A stretch of DNA of 64,000 bases from CALGLS01 sp965222105 (GCA_965222105.1 CBDCTQ010000059.1:94071-158070), one strand, 5' to 3'. Shown: positions 27,405-36,430, counted from the first letter of the stretch. Notes: generated by a model from the sequence alone, not told the origin. Numbers and translations are program-made.

Positions 27405-28547
27405 ATGCTGCATCGGATCAAAACGGCTTTTGAACAACACGCCACAAAAATAGTATTCTGCATTGGAATGCAAAGTTACACCTATGCCGAGTGGTTGCTG
27501 CGCATTGGCGGTATTCGCCAGGCACTCCAACAACAACGCCCCACCGCCCGCTTTATTGGTCTGGCAGCCTATAACGACATCGAGACCTACGCCGCCATCC
27601 TGGCGCTATGGGCGGAGGGCTATGCCTTTGTGCCCCTGAGCCCGCTAAGTCCTGCAACCCGCAATGGCGAAATACTCCAACTGGCAGACAGTCGCTACAT
27701 CATGAGCAGCAAACCGCCCGACTCGAACCTGGTGGACAGCACCGATTTGAAATGGATACTCACCTCCGGGTTAGAAGCAGAAGCCGTTCCGCCGGATTTC
27801 TCCCGCCTCAATCCCGGTCAGCTGCTTTGTATGTTGTTTACCTCCGGAAGTACAGGGGTGCCCAAAGGCGTTCCTTATACTGCGGAAAACATTAATACCA
27901 CATTAGATGCTTTTTTTGCACTGGGGTATGAGCTTGGCCCGGAAGACCGCTTTTTGCAACTATTTGAGCTGACATTCGATATGTCGCTACTGTCGTATCT
28001 GCCCGCCTGGTGTCTGGGAGCTAGTGTGCATACAGTCGGGGGGGCGGGTTTCAAATACTTGCAAGCCGCCAAAGTAATGAAAGAGGGAGCGGTGAGCTTT
28101 GCCGCCATGGTGCCTTCCACGCTGCAACTATTGCGGCCGTATTTTTCGGAGTTGGAGCTTCCGGCTTTGCGGTATTGTCTATTGGGCGGCGAACCACTGT
28201 ATGTCGATTTGGCGAAAGCCTGGATGGACTGCGTACCCAATGCCCGGGTCGTCAATATCTCTGGCCCCTGCGAAACGACGATGGCCTGTATGGGCTACGA
28301 CCTCGGCCGCGATTTTTCCAACAACAAATCGCACAAAAATATCCTGGCTTTTGGCTCCCCCTGGAAGAACACCCATGTGTTGCTCGTCGATCCCAATACG
28401 CCTACTGGTCAGTTAGGACAGAACCTTGTCAAAGTCGGTCAGGTAGGCCTGCCTACCGGTGAGGTGGGCGAACTCTGTTTTGGCGGCGACCACGTTATGC
28501 AAGGCTATTGGCAAATGCCGGAAAAAAACGCCGCCATTTTTTTTTGA
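27405..28547 (+). CDS. Adenylation (AMP-forming) domain protein, N-terminal part; frameshifted
   Basis: Residues 1-380 form the large lobe of an AMP-forming adenylation enzyme of the amino-acid/acyl activating type. Visible are the P-loop motif MLFTSGSTGVPKGV (about 146-159), the A4/A5 region LFELTFDMSLLSYL and NISGPCETTMACMG, and the sequence up to GDHVMQGYW (A6/A7). The frame stops at TGA 28545-28547, just past a T9 run (28537-28545). Removing one T restores reading into the next frame, where the A7 motif YRSGDLAF and A8 GRKDAQYKVQGFKVELGD continue the enzyme. Either it is a sequencing error, a decayed gene, or a slippage switch. No carrier domain is fused; a separate carrier protein is encoded at 31406. 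Confidence 0.8.
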   Translation: MLHRIKTAFEQHATKIVFCIGMQSYTYAEWLLRIGGIRQALQQQRPTARFIGLAAYNDIETYAAILALWAEGYAFVPLSPLSPATRNGEILQLADSRYIMSSKPPDSNLVDSTDLKWILTSGLEAEAVPPDFSRLNPGQLLCMLFTSGSTGVPKGVPYTAENINTTLDAFFALGYELGPEDRFLQLFELTFDMSLLSYLPAWCLGASVHTVGGAGFKYLQAAKVMKEGAVSFAAMVPSTLQLLRPYFSELELPALRYCLLGGEPLYVDLAKAWMDCVPNARVVNISGPCETTMACMGYDLGRDFSNNKSHKNILAFGSPWKNTHVLLVDPNTPTGQLGQNLVKVGQVGLPTGEVGELCFGGDHVMQGYWQMPEKNAAIFF

Positions 28548-29709
28548 CAAAGAGATCAATGGACAGACCGTTCGCTTTTACCGCTCCGGCGATTTGGCCT
28601 TTAAGGATGAGGAAGGTACCTACTATTCCTGTGGGCGAAAGGATGCGCAGTACAAGGTCCAGGGCTTCAAGGTGGAATTGGGAGACATTGAGCAACACGC
28701 CCGGCATTTTCTGAAAAAGGGCAATACGGCAGCAGGGGTACACCGCAATGAAAAAGGATTGTTAGACATTCATCTGTACACCGACCAACCGGAAGCTGAT
28801 CTGGTCGGCCTGACAGAACATTTAAAAAAGCAATTGCCCGATTATATGCAGCCGCGCAGCATCCAGGCGTTGAAAAAATTGCCGCTTACCCTTAGCGGGA
28901 AAATCGACCGGCCGGGGCTATCCCGCATTTTCCAGGGGGATGATTTTGACTTTATAACCGATGAGGAAATGGCCGGGCGCATTAGCCGCAATTTGTTCGA
29001 TGTCTATCGGGTGGCGGCGGCCTGTGTCGGCAAGTCCGTATGGAAAGAAGAGGCCTTGGAAGGGGTGGATGTGTATCCGGCTAGTTGGCCGCGAACGCTA
29101 TTTGGGGTCCCGGCAATCAATCAATTGGATGGGGTGGTAGCAGCTATGCGTCAAAAGGAATTGCCACCTCGACTGATCCTTCGGCGGCCGGTCCATTCGG
29201 AGCCATTGTATGTGGAGTTGGAGCGTTTGGGCTTTCGCCAAATGATGACCTGGCCGGGGATGGCGATCGACCTGCTCAACAATTCTTTTACAAAGTCGGA
29301 TGGAGTTGTATCTTTGGTTGCGGATGAGGTGTCGCTGCAGGAGTGGTTATCGATTGTCAACAAGGTATTGTTTGTCAGTCGGCCATTGGATTTTGGGGTA
29401 ACACAGGCCATGATGTTGTCGGGCCGGTTTTTGTTTTATGGCCTTTCGGCAAATGGAGAACTGGCTTCGGCAGCGCTGGGATACATCCTCGACCGGGGTT
29501 TCGGCATTTATATGGTGGCCACCACAGAAAAGCACCGCCGCCGGGGTTTTGCCAAAGCACTAACCCTGCATATGCTTCAGGACGCCAGGGAGCGGTCCTG
29601 CCGGGCCGCCTATCTGGAGGCCAGTGAGATGGGGGCGCCGCTGTACCGTCAGATTGGCTTTGGGACTTATTGCGATTTTGATATTTTTTGGTTGTTGGGG
29701 GCTTTTTAG
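28459..29709 (+). CDS. Adenylation protein C-terminal lobe fused to GNAT acetyltransferase domain
   Basis: The homologous part begins near 28540, in the frame reached after losing one T. Residues then give A7 (YRSGDLAFKDEEG), A8 (GRKDAQYKVQGFKVELGDIE) and A10 (LPLTLSGKIDRPGL), completing the adenylation enzyme. After about 30 linker residues a GNAT domain of about 220 residues follows, with the acetyl-CoA-binding pattern VATTEKHRRRGFAKALTLHM and a C-terminal YLEASEMGAPLYRQIGF. A fused adenylation-GNAT protein could activate a carboxylic or amino acid and transfer an acyl group. The GTG-initiated start at 28459 is unlikely to be used; real expression probably needs the upstream frame. Confidence 0.75.
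   Translation: MRWANSVLAATTLCKAIGKCRKKTPPFFFDKEINGQTVRFYRSGDLAFKDEEGTYYSCGRKDAQYKVQGFKVELGDIEQHARHFLKKGNTAAGVHRNEKGLLDIHLYTDQPEADLVGLTEHLKKQLPDYMQPRSIQALKKLPLTLSGKIDRPGLSRIFQGDDFDFITDEEMAGRISRNLFDVYRVAAACVGKSVWKEEALEGVDVYPASWPRTLFGVPAINQLDGVVAAMRQKELPPRLILRRPVHSEPLYVELERLGFRQMMTWPGMAIDLLNNSFTKSDGVVSLVADEVSLQEWLSIVNKVLFVSRPLDFGVTQAMMLSGRFLFYGLSANGELASAALGYILDRGFGIYMVATTEKHRRRGFAKALTLHMLQDARERSCRAAYLEASEMGAPLYRQIGFGTYCDFDIFWLLGAF
28537..28545 (+). repeat. T9 homopolymer at the frameshift
   Basis: A run of nine T separates the two halves of the adenylation gene. Eight T would join them in frame (ATT TTT TTT GAC). Nine gives a premature TGA. Runs of this length are prone to DNA-replication slippage and RNA-polymerase slippage. 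Confidence 0.9.
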
Positions 29710-29711
29710 TG

Positions 29712-29742
29712 TTTGGAATTGACCTTAAAAAAGCTAACTTTG
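29712..29742 (+). promoter_or_regulatory. Bacteroidota-type promoter before the 29818 gene
   Basis: TTTG at 29712-29715 and TAACTTTG at 29735-29742 are 19 bp apart, an excellent match to the phylum consensus. Expected start near 29747, giving a leader of about 70 bases. Confidence 0.65.
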
Positions 29743-29817
29743 AGGCAGCAAGCCCTTAAGTTATTTAGCAATTCTTAGCACCAAACTGTTTCATTTTAAA
29801 AGCAATGTTCTGTTATT

Positions 29818-31308
29818 ATGAAAAAGATATGTTTTTTAATATTCATTATCTGTAGTACCATCACAGCATATGGGCAAACCCAGATAAATAGGGTGCGGCT
29901 CAAATGGGATGAAAACACTGAAAAGACGATACGTATGTCGCAGCTATTTCCTATCGATAGCAATAGTTACTTTGTTTATAGCGAGCAGATGTATTCACAC
30001 TCAGCTCGAGCAATTTCGGGCGGAGGGGGAAAAAAGTTTGCCATCAGCAAAATTGGTAAAGATGGAGGGCTTATCGAAACCAAGCAATTGAGTTCATTAG
30101 ACTATTGCAATATGTGCGATGCAGGCTGGATCATCGATCTGAATGGCGACGTCTATTTGACTTTTGTACCAATTAATAAGAAAAAGCCTGTATTGGTACG
30201 TAAAGTTGATACCCGGGAATTAGAAATAGATATTTCTCAAAAACCAATAGAATTGCCGGCTGTCGGAAAAAGCTATAGCATTACTTATATGACATCTGAA
30301 TCGGGCCTGTCTTATTTAAATGCCGTATCAACTAACACAGAGAAAAATACCTGTGAAATAACACTACAGCTTTACGATGAACAACTAAAGGTGGTATCAG
30401 ACAAAACGAAATCGTTTCCATATGTTGATGGAGAGTTTGTATCCTCAGACATAGATGACCAGGGAAACGCTTATATCGTTGTCTCATTTAAACAGGAGAG
30501 CAAAAAGTCCCTCAATCTGGTGAGAAAGTTGTTGGTCATCAGGCCAGATAACAATGCAATTGAAGTAATAGACATTGAAGAGTCATTTGAAAGACGTATA
30601 AAAGATATGTTAATTAAAGCAATTCCAGGGCAAGAAGGCATCAACATTTTTGGACAATACTACGACAAAGCATTCCTTGCACCTGATAAGGATAAATTTG
30701 TTATTTATCAGAACTCGAAGGTTACAGGCAAAGTGACTTTTCAATTCAATAATGAAGATGGTTTTTCTGACAAAAAGTATATGCAATTTCCCAAATCGCT
30801 TTCTAGGTCAAATCCTCCTCGTAAAGGAAAAAAACCTAAACGAATTGATCTGGGTATATCATCAATATCCATCAATGAAATTGAAGAAATGGAAAACGGC
30901 GATGTAGCTGAGCTATCAGAAGTTGTTGTAGAAGCAGGGGGTGGTAAATATGGTATTGTCTACCTTTTACAAAAAATTGTACTTACGGTGTACTCTCCCG
31001 ACGGAGAAATTAAGTGGATAAAAGCCATTGACCGCAATCATAAAGTCAAAGACTGGATTACTCCCTCGCAAATAGTTGTCCAGGGAGATAAGATCGGCTT
31101 GTTTTATGTCGATGGAAAAATGACTTTCCTTCAATATTACGATGCTGAAACAGGCGATAAAATCAGAAAAAAGACCATCAATGAAGTTGGTAAGGGAAAC
31201 AAGTTACATGTCAATCTCGGAATGATTACCAAACTGAATAACCATACACTACTTCTTAATCGTTCTTGGGGCAAAAAAAGACAATCAGGTATACTAACTA
31301 TTGAATGA
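29818..31308 (+). CDS. Secreted protein of unknown function
   Basis: The 496-residue product has a signal peptide (residues 1-19, ending AYGQ) followed by alternating strands that could form a beta-propeller-like domain. There is no T9SS C-terminal signal, so it is probably periplasmic or released by another route. Base composition is much more AT-rich than the flanking genes, and it has its own promoter, so it may be an insertion between the adenylation gene and the carrier-protein gene. No family recognised. Confidence 0.7.
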   Translation: MKKICFLIFIICSTITAYGQTQINRVRLKWDENTEKTIRMSQLFPIDSNSYFVYSEQMYSHSARAISGGGGKKFAISKIGKDGGLIETKQLSSLDYCNMCDAGWIIDLNGDVYLTFVPINKKKPVLVRKVDTRELEIDISQKPIELPAVGKSYSITYMTSESGLSYLNAVSTNTEKNTCEITLQLYDEQLKVVSDKTKSFPYVDGEFVSSDIDDQGNAYIVVSFKQESKKSLNLVRKLLVIRPDNNAIEVIDIEESFERRIKDMLIKAIPGQEGINIFGQYYDKAFLAPDKDKFVIYQNSKVTGKVTFQFNNEDGFSDKKYMQFPKSLSRSNPPRKGKKPKRIDLGISSISINEIEEMENGDVAELSEVVVEAGGGKYGIVYLLQKIVLTVYSPDGEIKWIKAIDRNHKVKDWITPSQIVVQGDKIGLFYVDGKMTFLQYYDAETGDKIRKKTINEVGKGNKLHVNLGMITKLNNHTLLLNRSWGKKRQSGILTIE

Positions 31309-31405
31309 CTTATTCGCGTTTATCATTCATAACACACATACAGCAAGTGCATTGTTAGTGTATGTCTGAATTTTTTACCTGAAAACAGACCACGCTGAAT
31401 GATTT

Positions 31406-31651
31406 ATGAATCATAACCAAACCTTTTCAACCCTCCAACCCCTCTTCCAGTCCGTCTTCAAAGACGATCAACTGACCATCACCCTCACCACCACCCAGGC
31501 CGACATCGACCAGTGGGACTCCCTCAACCATGCCATACTCATCGATGCCATAGAGAAGCATTTCGATGTCAAATTCGACCTGATGGACATGCTTCGCATC
31601 CAATCTGTAGGCGATATTTGCGACCTGATCGCCACCAAAAAAGGGAAATGA
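31406..31651 (+). CDS. Stand-alone acyl/aminoacyl carrier protein
   Basis: The 81-residue acidic protein has the phosphopantetheine attachment motif WDSLNHA with Ser at about residue 39, followed by the helix pattern DAIEKHFDVKFD and a SVGDICDLI ending, all typical of ACP/PCP/DltC-type carriers. Its stop codon overlaps the start of the next gene (ATGA). It is not next to fatty-acid synthesis genes. The local adenylation enzyme and GNAT proteins suggest it carries the substrate activated by the 27405-29709 enzyme. Confidence 0.85.
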   Translation: MNHNQTFSTLQPLFQSVFKDDQLTITLTTTQADIDQWDSLNHAILIDAIEKHFDVKFDLMDMLRIQSVGDICDLIATKKGK

Positions 31652-32739
31652 TGAAATTGCGTGTAATCACTGTTGACCAACTACCCGACTTTGTGAAAGA
31701 GCCTGATTTCGAGACCCAGCCCCATCTGCCCATTACCCCTGTGCGCGCCACATCGCAATACCACAACCCCAATGCCCGGCCTTCCGACCCCGCACTGGTA
31801 GTAGCTTACAACGAGGCGGGAAAGGTGGCCGCCTACTTCGGCTGCCTGCCAGAGAAACTACATGCAGCACCTTCGGAAAAGGTTTGTTGGAGCAGTTGCT
31901 GGTGGGCAGATCCCCAAAAAGGCAGAGCAGCCGTTATGCCCGTTTTTTACAAAGCCCTCCAGCTATGGGGCGGCAACATGCTCTTCGACGCACTGCCCGA
32001 CCGGTCGCACCAGGTACTGGAAAAAATGGGTCGGTTTTCCTTTCGGGAAATACGAGGTGTGAAAGTCCACCTCCTCTACAAACTGCATCGTGCCATCCCC
32101 TCCCGGCTGCCCATCCTCGCTCCGCTGAAAAATATACTCTGGGTAGTGGACACGCTATTCAACCTACCCACCCAAGCGGGCCGCCTAATCTGGAAGTTTC
32201 AATATAAGCTGCCTAAAGAAATCACCGTCGAACGCATAAGCGAAGTAGATGAACCAACCTGGCAATTCATCGCCTCACAAACTGACAACGAGCTTCCCCA
32301 TCGCAGCCGCGAAGGCTTCAACTGGATCATCAACCACCCCTGGCTGACTTCCAACAAGAATTTTACAAAAAGCTACCATTTCTCCTCCCACGCCAACCAC
32401 TTTGAAAACAGACTGTACCGCCTCTCCCAAAACGGGGCCATCATCGCCTTTCTGTGGCTCACCCTCCGTGACGGCACCGCAAGACTGCCTTACTGCTATA
32501 TTTTGCCCGGCAAAGAGACAATAGCCGCCAGACTGCTTTTCCGGGAAATGGTGGGCCTCCGCGTCCAAACTTTCATCTGTTTTCAGGCTAAATTGTGGCC
32601 ACCTTTGGAGCAAAAAAGATGGCCGATGTTATTTGCTGTACCCCTCCAAAAAATGGTAGGTTGGACCAAAACACTTGACCCGTATTTCACCGGCGATTTC
32701 TACATTCAGGACGGGGATGGGGATGGGGTGTTTACGTGA
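31648..32739 (+). CDS. GNAT-like acyltransferase translationally coupled to the carrier protein
   Basis: The frame extends to 31513 inside the ACP gene, but ATG 31648 (or the tandem ATG 31651) overlaps the ACP TGA as ATGA, the natural start; 363 residues result. The protein has two GNAT-like halves, with a basic hydrophobic connection (about 145-180). Patterns such as VVAYNEAGKVAAYFGCLPEKL and VCWSSCWWADPQKGRAAVMPVFYKAL (about 65-105) fit a GNAT fold. It would be expected to take an acyl or aminoacyl group from the carrier protein or act on the carrier-bound product. Substrate is unknown. Confidence 0.65.
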   Translation: MMKLRVITVDQLPDFVKEPDFETQPHLPITPVRATSQYHNPNARPSDPALVVAYNEAGKVAAYFGCLPEKLHAAPSEKVCWSSCWWADPQKGRAAVMPVFYKALQLWGGNMLFDALPDRSHQVLEKMGRFSFREIRGVKVHLLYKLHRAIPSRLPILAPLKNILWVVDTLFNLPTQAGRLIWKFQYKLPKEITVERISEVDEPTWQFIASQTDNELPHRSREGFNWIINHPWLTSNKNFTKSYHFSSHANHFENRLYRLSQNGAIIAFLWLTLRDGTARLPYCYILPGKETIAARLLFREMVGLRVQTFICFQAKLWPPLEQKRWPMLFAVPLQKMVGWTKTLDPYFTGDFYIQDGDGDGVFT

Positions 32740-32740
32740 G

Positions 32741-34567
32741 TTACCACCTCACTACCCGCGCCACCTCCCGTCCCTGCTCCACCTCAAAAGCCAAAAAATA
32801 AACGCCTTTCGGTAAAAAAGAAAGATCGACAACGGATTCTACGTCGCGGATCCGGCTCACCCGTTGACCCATGCAGTTTACCACCTCTATTCTGCGGGTG
32901 TTGGCAGGGAGGTTTCCGACGAAAACAATACCGGTAGTAGGATTGGGATAAATACTAATGGCCGACTCGGAGGGTTGGTAGACGTCCGTTATGATTACAT
33001 TGATACAATCCGACGTATCCACACATCCGTTCTGGGAAATTTCTACGGCATAGTCACCACTCACGGTGGCCGTAAAACTCTGACTGGTTTCATCTGCCAA
33101 CGCAGTAAAATTATTGTTACAGTCCAACCATTGGTAGATGGCTCCGGTGGTATTTGCCGTAAGGGTGGCACCGGAGGCGGCAACGTCGGTATCCAACGGA
33201 TCGGGATCGAGGGTCAGGTTGATCGTCAGCAGGCTGTCGTATCCGGCGGCATTGGGAATGGTGTCGGAGTAGGTGCCGGAACTCGTCCAGGTGTAGTTGC
33301 CGCTGGGGGATATGTAACTCTCTGTGCCACACAAGAACACGTCGATGGTGGCAGCGGTGTTGTTCCATTCGTATACCTGTACGCGCCCTCCATTGATGAC
33401 TCCTTCGGCGTTGCCGGGCCCTCCTATGATAGACCGGCTGCCATTTGCCGACAAGGCGATGGCGTATCCAAAATTGTTGGTAATTTCGGCCCCCGTGATG
33501 GCATTGCCTACTGGAATCCAATTGGAACCGTCAAAATAGTAGTGATAAGCTTTGCCGGCGTTGTTGCCGGCGCTGTCATTGTTGGGGGCACCTACGCCCA
33601 GTCGAAGGCCGTCGGCAGAGAGATGGACGGCGCTGCCAAAAAAATCGACCAGGGTATCGCCGTAGAGGTCGTCTCCAAGTTGAACCCAATCCCCGCCTTC
33701 CCATTCGTACACCCGCACCAGGCCGGCATTGACGCCTCCCAGGTCGCTATGCGGCACCCCGACCGCGAGACGGTTGCCGTCGGACGACAGGGATACTGCC
33801 GACCCGGCCCGGTCACCATTGGTTTCGCCACTGATGGTGGAGCCAATGGTCGCCCAGTCGTTGCCGTCAAATTCGTATACGTAAACAAAACCCGGAGTTG
33901 ACGGTGCCAGGGCGCCGATGGCTACCCGGTTGCCGTCGCTTGAAAGGGCGAGGGCAGTGCCAAAGTAAAGTTGTGGAGTGCCGGAGAGGATACTGCCCTG
34001 CGAAACCCAGTCGTTGCCGTTATAAGTTAAGAGCCGTACGTGTCCTGAATTGAAACCAGCATCGTCGTTTTCAGGTCCGCCCACGGCTATCAGATCCCCG
34101 TCGGAGGAGATGGCTACGGAGGTGCCAAAAAGATCGTTTTGAGCAAGCCCATTGATGCTGCTCCCCACCTGTGTCCATTCTATCCCGTTGTAATCAAATA
34201 TGCGTGCCTGGCCCGCCATAAACATATTGCCTCCCCCGGCGGCTCCAATGACCACCCGGCTGCCATCGGCCGATAAGGCCACCGTACTTCCGGACTGGTC
34301 TCCGGATTCGGCTCCCACAATGGGATTGCCCAGCGGTGCCCAATCTGTCCCATCCCATTGATAGATCGTGGCATTGCCTTTATTGAACCCACCGTTGTCG
34401 GTACCGGGCGTACCGACAACGATGCGGTCACCATCAGCCGAAATCGCCACACCTTCTCCCAGCCGGTCGCTGGCACCCACGCCTATGATGTCGCTGCCCA
34501 GTTGAATTTGAGCAGACAAAAATCCATTAAGGAGGAAAAAACAGAGTACTGTGGTCAGATTTTTCAT
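32741..34567 (-). CDS. T9SS-sorted seven-bladed FG-GAP-like beta-propeller protein
   Basis: The 608-residue product (start ATG 34567, MKNLTTVLCFFLLNGFLSAQ) contains seven repeats of about 50 residues from about 30 to 410. Each has the pattern IGA/VGVP-x-xxGGxNxG followed by an aromatic strand (VRVYEWEGGDWVQLG) and AVALSADGxRLAIG. This is a FG-GAP-like propeller. A beta-rich spacer follows, then a type A T9SS signal (SIYPNPTTGIVFVGN). It is likely displayed on the cell surface. A longer in-frame start at 34651 precedes the predicted promoter and is rejected. Confidence 0.85.
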   Translation of the reverse strand: MKNLTTVLCFFLLNGFLSAQIQLGSDIIGVGASDRLGEGVAISADGDRIVVGTPGTDNGGFNKGNATIYQWDGTDWAPLGNPIVGAESGDQSGSTVALSADGSRVVIGAAGGGNMFMAGQARIFDYNGIEWTQVGSSINGLAQNDLFGTSVAISSDGDLIAVGGPENDDAGFNSGHVRLLTYNGNDWVSQGSILSGTPQLYFGTALALSSDGNRVAIGALAPSTPGFVYVYEFDGNDWATIGSTISGETNGDRAGSAVSLSSDGNRLAVGVPHSDLGGVNAGLVRVYEWEGGDWVQLGDDLYGDTLVDFFGSAVHLSADGLRLGVGAPNNDSAGNNAGKAYHYYFDGSNWIPVGNAITGAEITNNFGYAIALSANGSRSIIGGPGNAEGVINGGRVQVYEWNNTAATIDVFLCGTESYISPSGNYTWTSSGTYSDTIPNAAGYDSLLTINLTLDPDPLDTDVAASGATLTANTTGAIYQWLDCNNNFTALADETSQSFTATVSGDYAVEISQNGCVDTSDCINVIITDVYQPSESAISIYPNPTTGIVFVGNLPANTRRIEVVNCMGQRVSRIRDVESVVDLSFLPKGVYFLAFEVEQGREVARVVRW

Positions 34568-34620
34568 AACATTAGTTTTACGTTCCGGGCCATGCGTTTG
34601 AAGGAGGAAGGGAGGTTTTC

Positions 34621-34652
34621 CAAAAATAGTCTTTTTTCCTATTTTCAGCAAA
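34621..34652 (-). promoter_or_regulatory. Bacteroidota-type promoter of the propeller gene
   Basis: Read on the minus strand: TTTG at 34652-34649, a 20-bp spacer, and TATTTTTG at 34628-34621. Transcription would start near 34614, a leader of about 48 bases before the ATG at 34567. Confidence 0.6.
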
Positions 34653-34706
34653 ATTTGAAATTAACAACTTGCTCAACCCAAAAAAACGGTTGCTAAAAAC
34701 GATGTA

Positions 34707-35738
34707 TCACCGCTCAATCCGGTTGCGGCCCACCAATGCTTTGAGCAAAAAATAACCATACTCGCCGCGCAACTGGGCTTCTGCCGTAGCCGCAAACCGC
34801 TCCATCGGTATGCGTTGAAAATGGAATGGAAAATCAGCCTCCCGCTCTTTCAGTCCTGCCGTTCCAAAGGTGATGTCCGCAATTTTTTCGGTGACAACCA
34901 TTTCAAAAAAACGACGACCGACCCCCTGATCGGAAAAAGGAAAGGCAAAAGCCCGGTGGCGTTGTTTGAACTGTCGCTGCACAAACCGGATGCTGTCTTT
35001 GGTCTGTTGCAATTGACCGGCGAGATTCATATCGGCGTAGAGGGGGTGGTTGGAGCTATGGGCACCAACTGTAAACCCCTTTTCCATCAGGCGGCGTATC
35101 TGGCCGGAGGTGAGATAGGGGCGCTGCTTTTTAAGAAAATCGGTGAAGTCGAGGTCGAGGCAGGCCGCTACTTCGTCGAGCAATTGGCGGTTGGCGTGGG
35201 TGGTTTTCAACAGGGTTTCTTCGATGAGTGCATTTTCCGGTGCCTCCAACTTCAATAATGCTCCTACGGCGCTGCTCTGTGCTTTCGACAACTGATTTTT
35301 TGCCAGCCGCTCGAGCAACAAGCTCAGTTTGTAGCGATAAAACAGTCCCCGGTTGTCGACAAAATCGGTATTTAAGAAAATGGTGGCCGGTACGCCTTTT
35401 TCCACCAAAAGTGGCATGACGAGGTCGTGGACTTCCCGCAGGCCATCGTCGAACGACAGGAAAAAAGAGGACTTTTCCGGTTCTTCTCCTTTTTTGACCA
35501 GCCGTACCAATTCCCCCAAGCTAATGGGTTCATAATGTTGGAGAAAAAAATCCAGGTCTTCCCGGAAGGTGTCCAAACTGCGTGGCTGATACAATCGCTG
35601 GATGTGCGGCAGCGGTTCTGTACCTCTGATGCTGTGGTAAAAAGGCAGGATCAGGGGTTGCCCCGACCAGTCGCGCAATGTCGGGAGGGCTATTCGCCGG
35701 GTGGCCCGTTGGCAAAATTGGTGGACGGTTTTTCTCAT
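34707..35738 (-). CDS. Polysaccharide deacetylase family protein
   Basis: The 343-residue product has the NodB-type motifs SFDDG (SFFLSFDDGLREVHDLV, about 90-106) and AHSSNHP (metal-binding His-x3-His). The N-terminal part HSIRGTEPLP suggests a domain before the catalytic barrel. It deacetylates N-acetylated sugars in polysaccharides; no signal peptide is obvious. ATG 35738 overlaps the methyltransferase stop as ATGA, so the two are coupled; a longer open frame to 35885 is inside the upstream gene. Confidence 0.85.
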   Translation of the reverse strand: MRKTVHQFCQRATRRIALPTLRDWSGQPLILPFYHSIRGTEPLPHIQRLYQPRSLDTFREDLDFFLQHYEPISLGELVRLVKKGEEPEKSSFFLSFDDGLREVHDLVMPLLVEKGVPATIFLNTDFVDNRGLFYRYKLSLLLERLAKNQLSKAQSSAVGALLKLEAPENALIEETLLKTTHANRQLLDEVAACLDLDFTDFLKKQRPYLTSGQIRRLMEKGFTVGAHSSNHPLYADMNLAGQLQQTKDSIRFVQRQFKQRHRAFAFPFSDQGVGRRFFEMVVTEKIADITFGTAGLKEREADFPFHFQRIPMERFAATAEAQLRGEYGYFLLKALVGRNRIER

Positions 35739-36376
35739 GGTTTCTTTTTTCTTGCGAGGGTCAGCCCGTCTCTCAGCGGCAACAGGACGTTTTCTACCCT
35801 GTCGTCGATCTGTACCATTTTGTTGAAGCTGCGGACAAGTTCCGTGTCCTGGTCTTTTTCGCCCAACACTACTTTTCCGCCCCAAAGTACGTTGTCGACC
35901 AATATCAGTCCTCCCGGCCGGAGGAGCGGCATGACCAGATCGTAGTACAACCGGTTGTCCTGTTTGCCGGCATCAATGAATACCATATCGAATCGTGTGT
36001 TCAATGTTGGGATGATCTCTTTGGCATCACCCAGGTGGAGGTGTATGCGGTTGTCAAGTCCGGCTTTTCGGATGTATTTTCGGATAAGGTGTTCCAGTTC
36101 CGGGTTGATCTCTATGGTGTGCAGTTGGCCGTCCTTTGCCATGCCCCTGGCCATACAGATGGCTGCGTAGCCGGTAAAGGTCCCGATTTCGAGTATCGAC
36201 TTTGGTTGGGTCAGGCTGCTGAGCAGGTAGAGCAACTGCCCCTGCCACGAGCCGCACATCATTTGTGGAGCAAGGGTTTTTAGGTGGGTTTCCCGTTCGA
36301 GTTGGTGGAGGAGTTCGTCGGGCGGGCTGCTGTGGGCAGCGCAGTAGTTGTTTGTTTTTTGCAAAAAGGACATCAT
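35735..36376 (-). CDS. Class I SAM-dependent O-methyltransferase (CCoAOMT-like)
   Basis: The 213-residue product has motif I ILEIGTFTGYAAICMARGM (about 61-79), an acidic second strand (LHTIEINPELEHLIRKYIRKAG), and FDMVFIDAGKQDNRLYYDLVMPLLRPGGLILVDN with the metal-binding Asp/Asn of the caffeoyl-CoA O-methyltransferase family. It methylates a catechol-like or hydroxyl group with SAM and probably a divalent metal. It is the first gene of a two-gene unit with the polysaccharide deacetylase. The start is ATG 36376 or the adjacent ATG 36373. Confidence 0.88.
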   Translation of the reverse strand: MMSFLQKTNNYCAAHSSPPDELLHQLERETHLKTLAPQMMCGSWQGQLLYLLSSLTQPKSILEIGTFTGYAAICMARGMAKDGQLHTIEINPELEHLIRKYIRKAGLDNRIHLHLGDAKEIIPTLNTRFDMVFIDAGKQDNRLYYDLVMPLLRPGGLILVDNVLWGGKVVLGEKDQDTELVRSFNKMVQIDDRVENVLLPLRDGLTLARKKKP

Positions 36377-36383
36377 GCTTTCG

Positions 36384-36391
36384 CAAAAATA
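36384..36391 (-). promoter_or_regulatory. -7 element directly before the methyltransferase gene
   Basis: Reads TATTTTTG on the minus strand, 7 bp before the ATG at 36376. No matching TTTG was seen at -33. It would give an almost leaderless transcript. Confidence 0.35.
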
Positions 36392-36430
36392 AGGGGTTTG
36401 GCTTAGATTTAGGCTTTATTCAATGCCGTT

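Noticed and set aside
32864..33901. 345-residue plus-strand open frame
   Set aside because: It is opposite the seven-repeat FG-GAP-like propeller gene; its apparent repeats mirror that gene.
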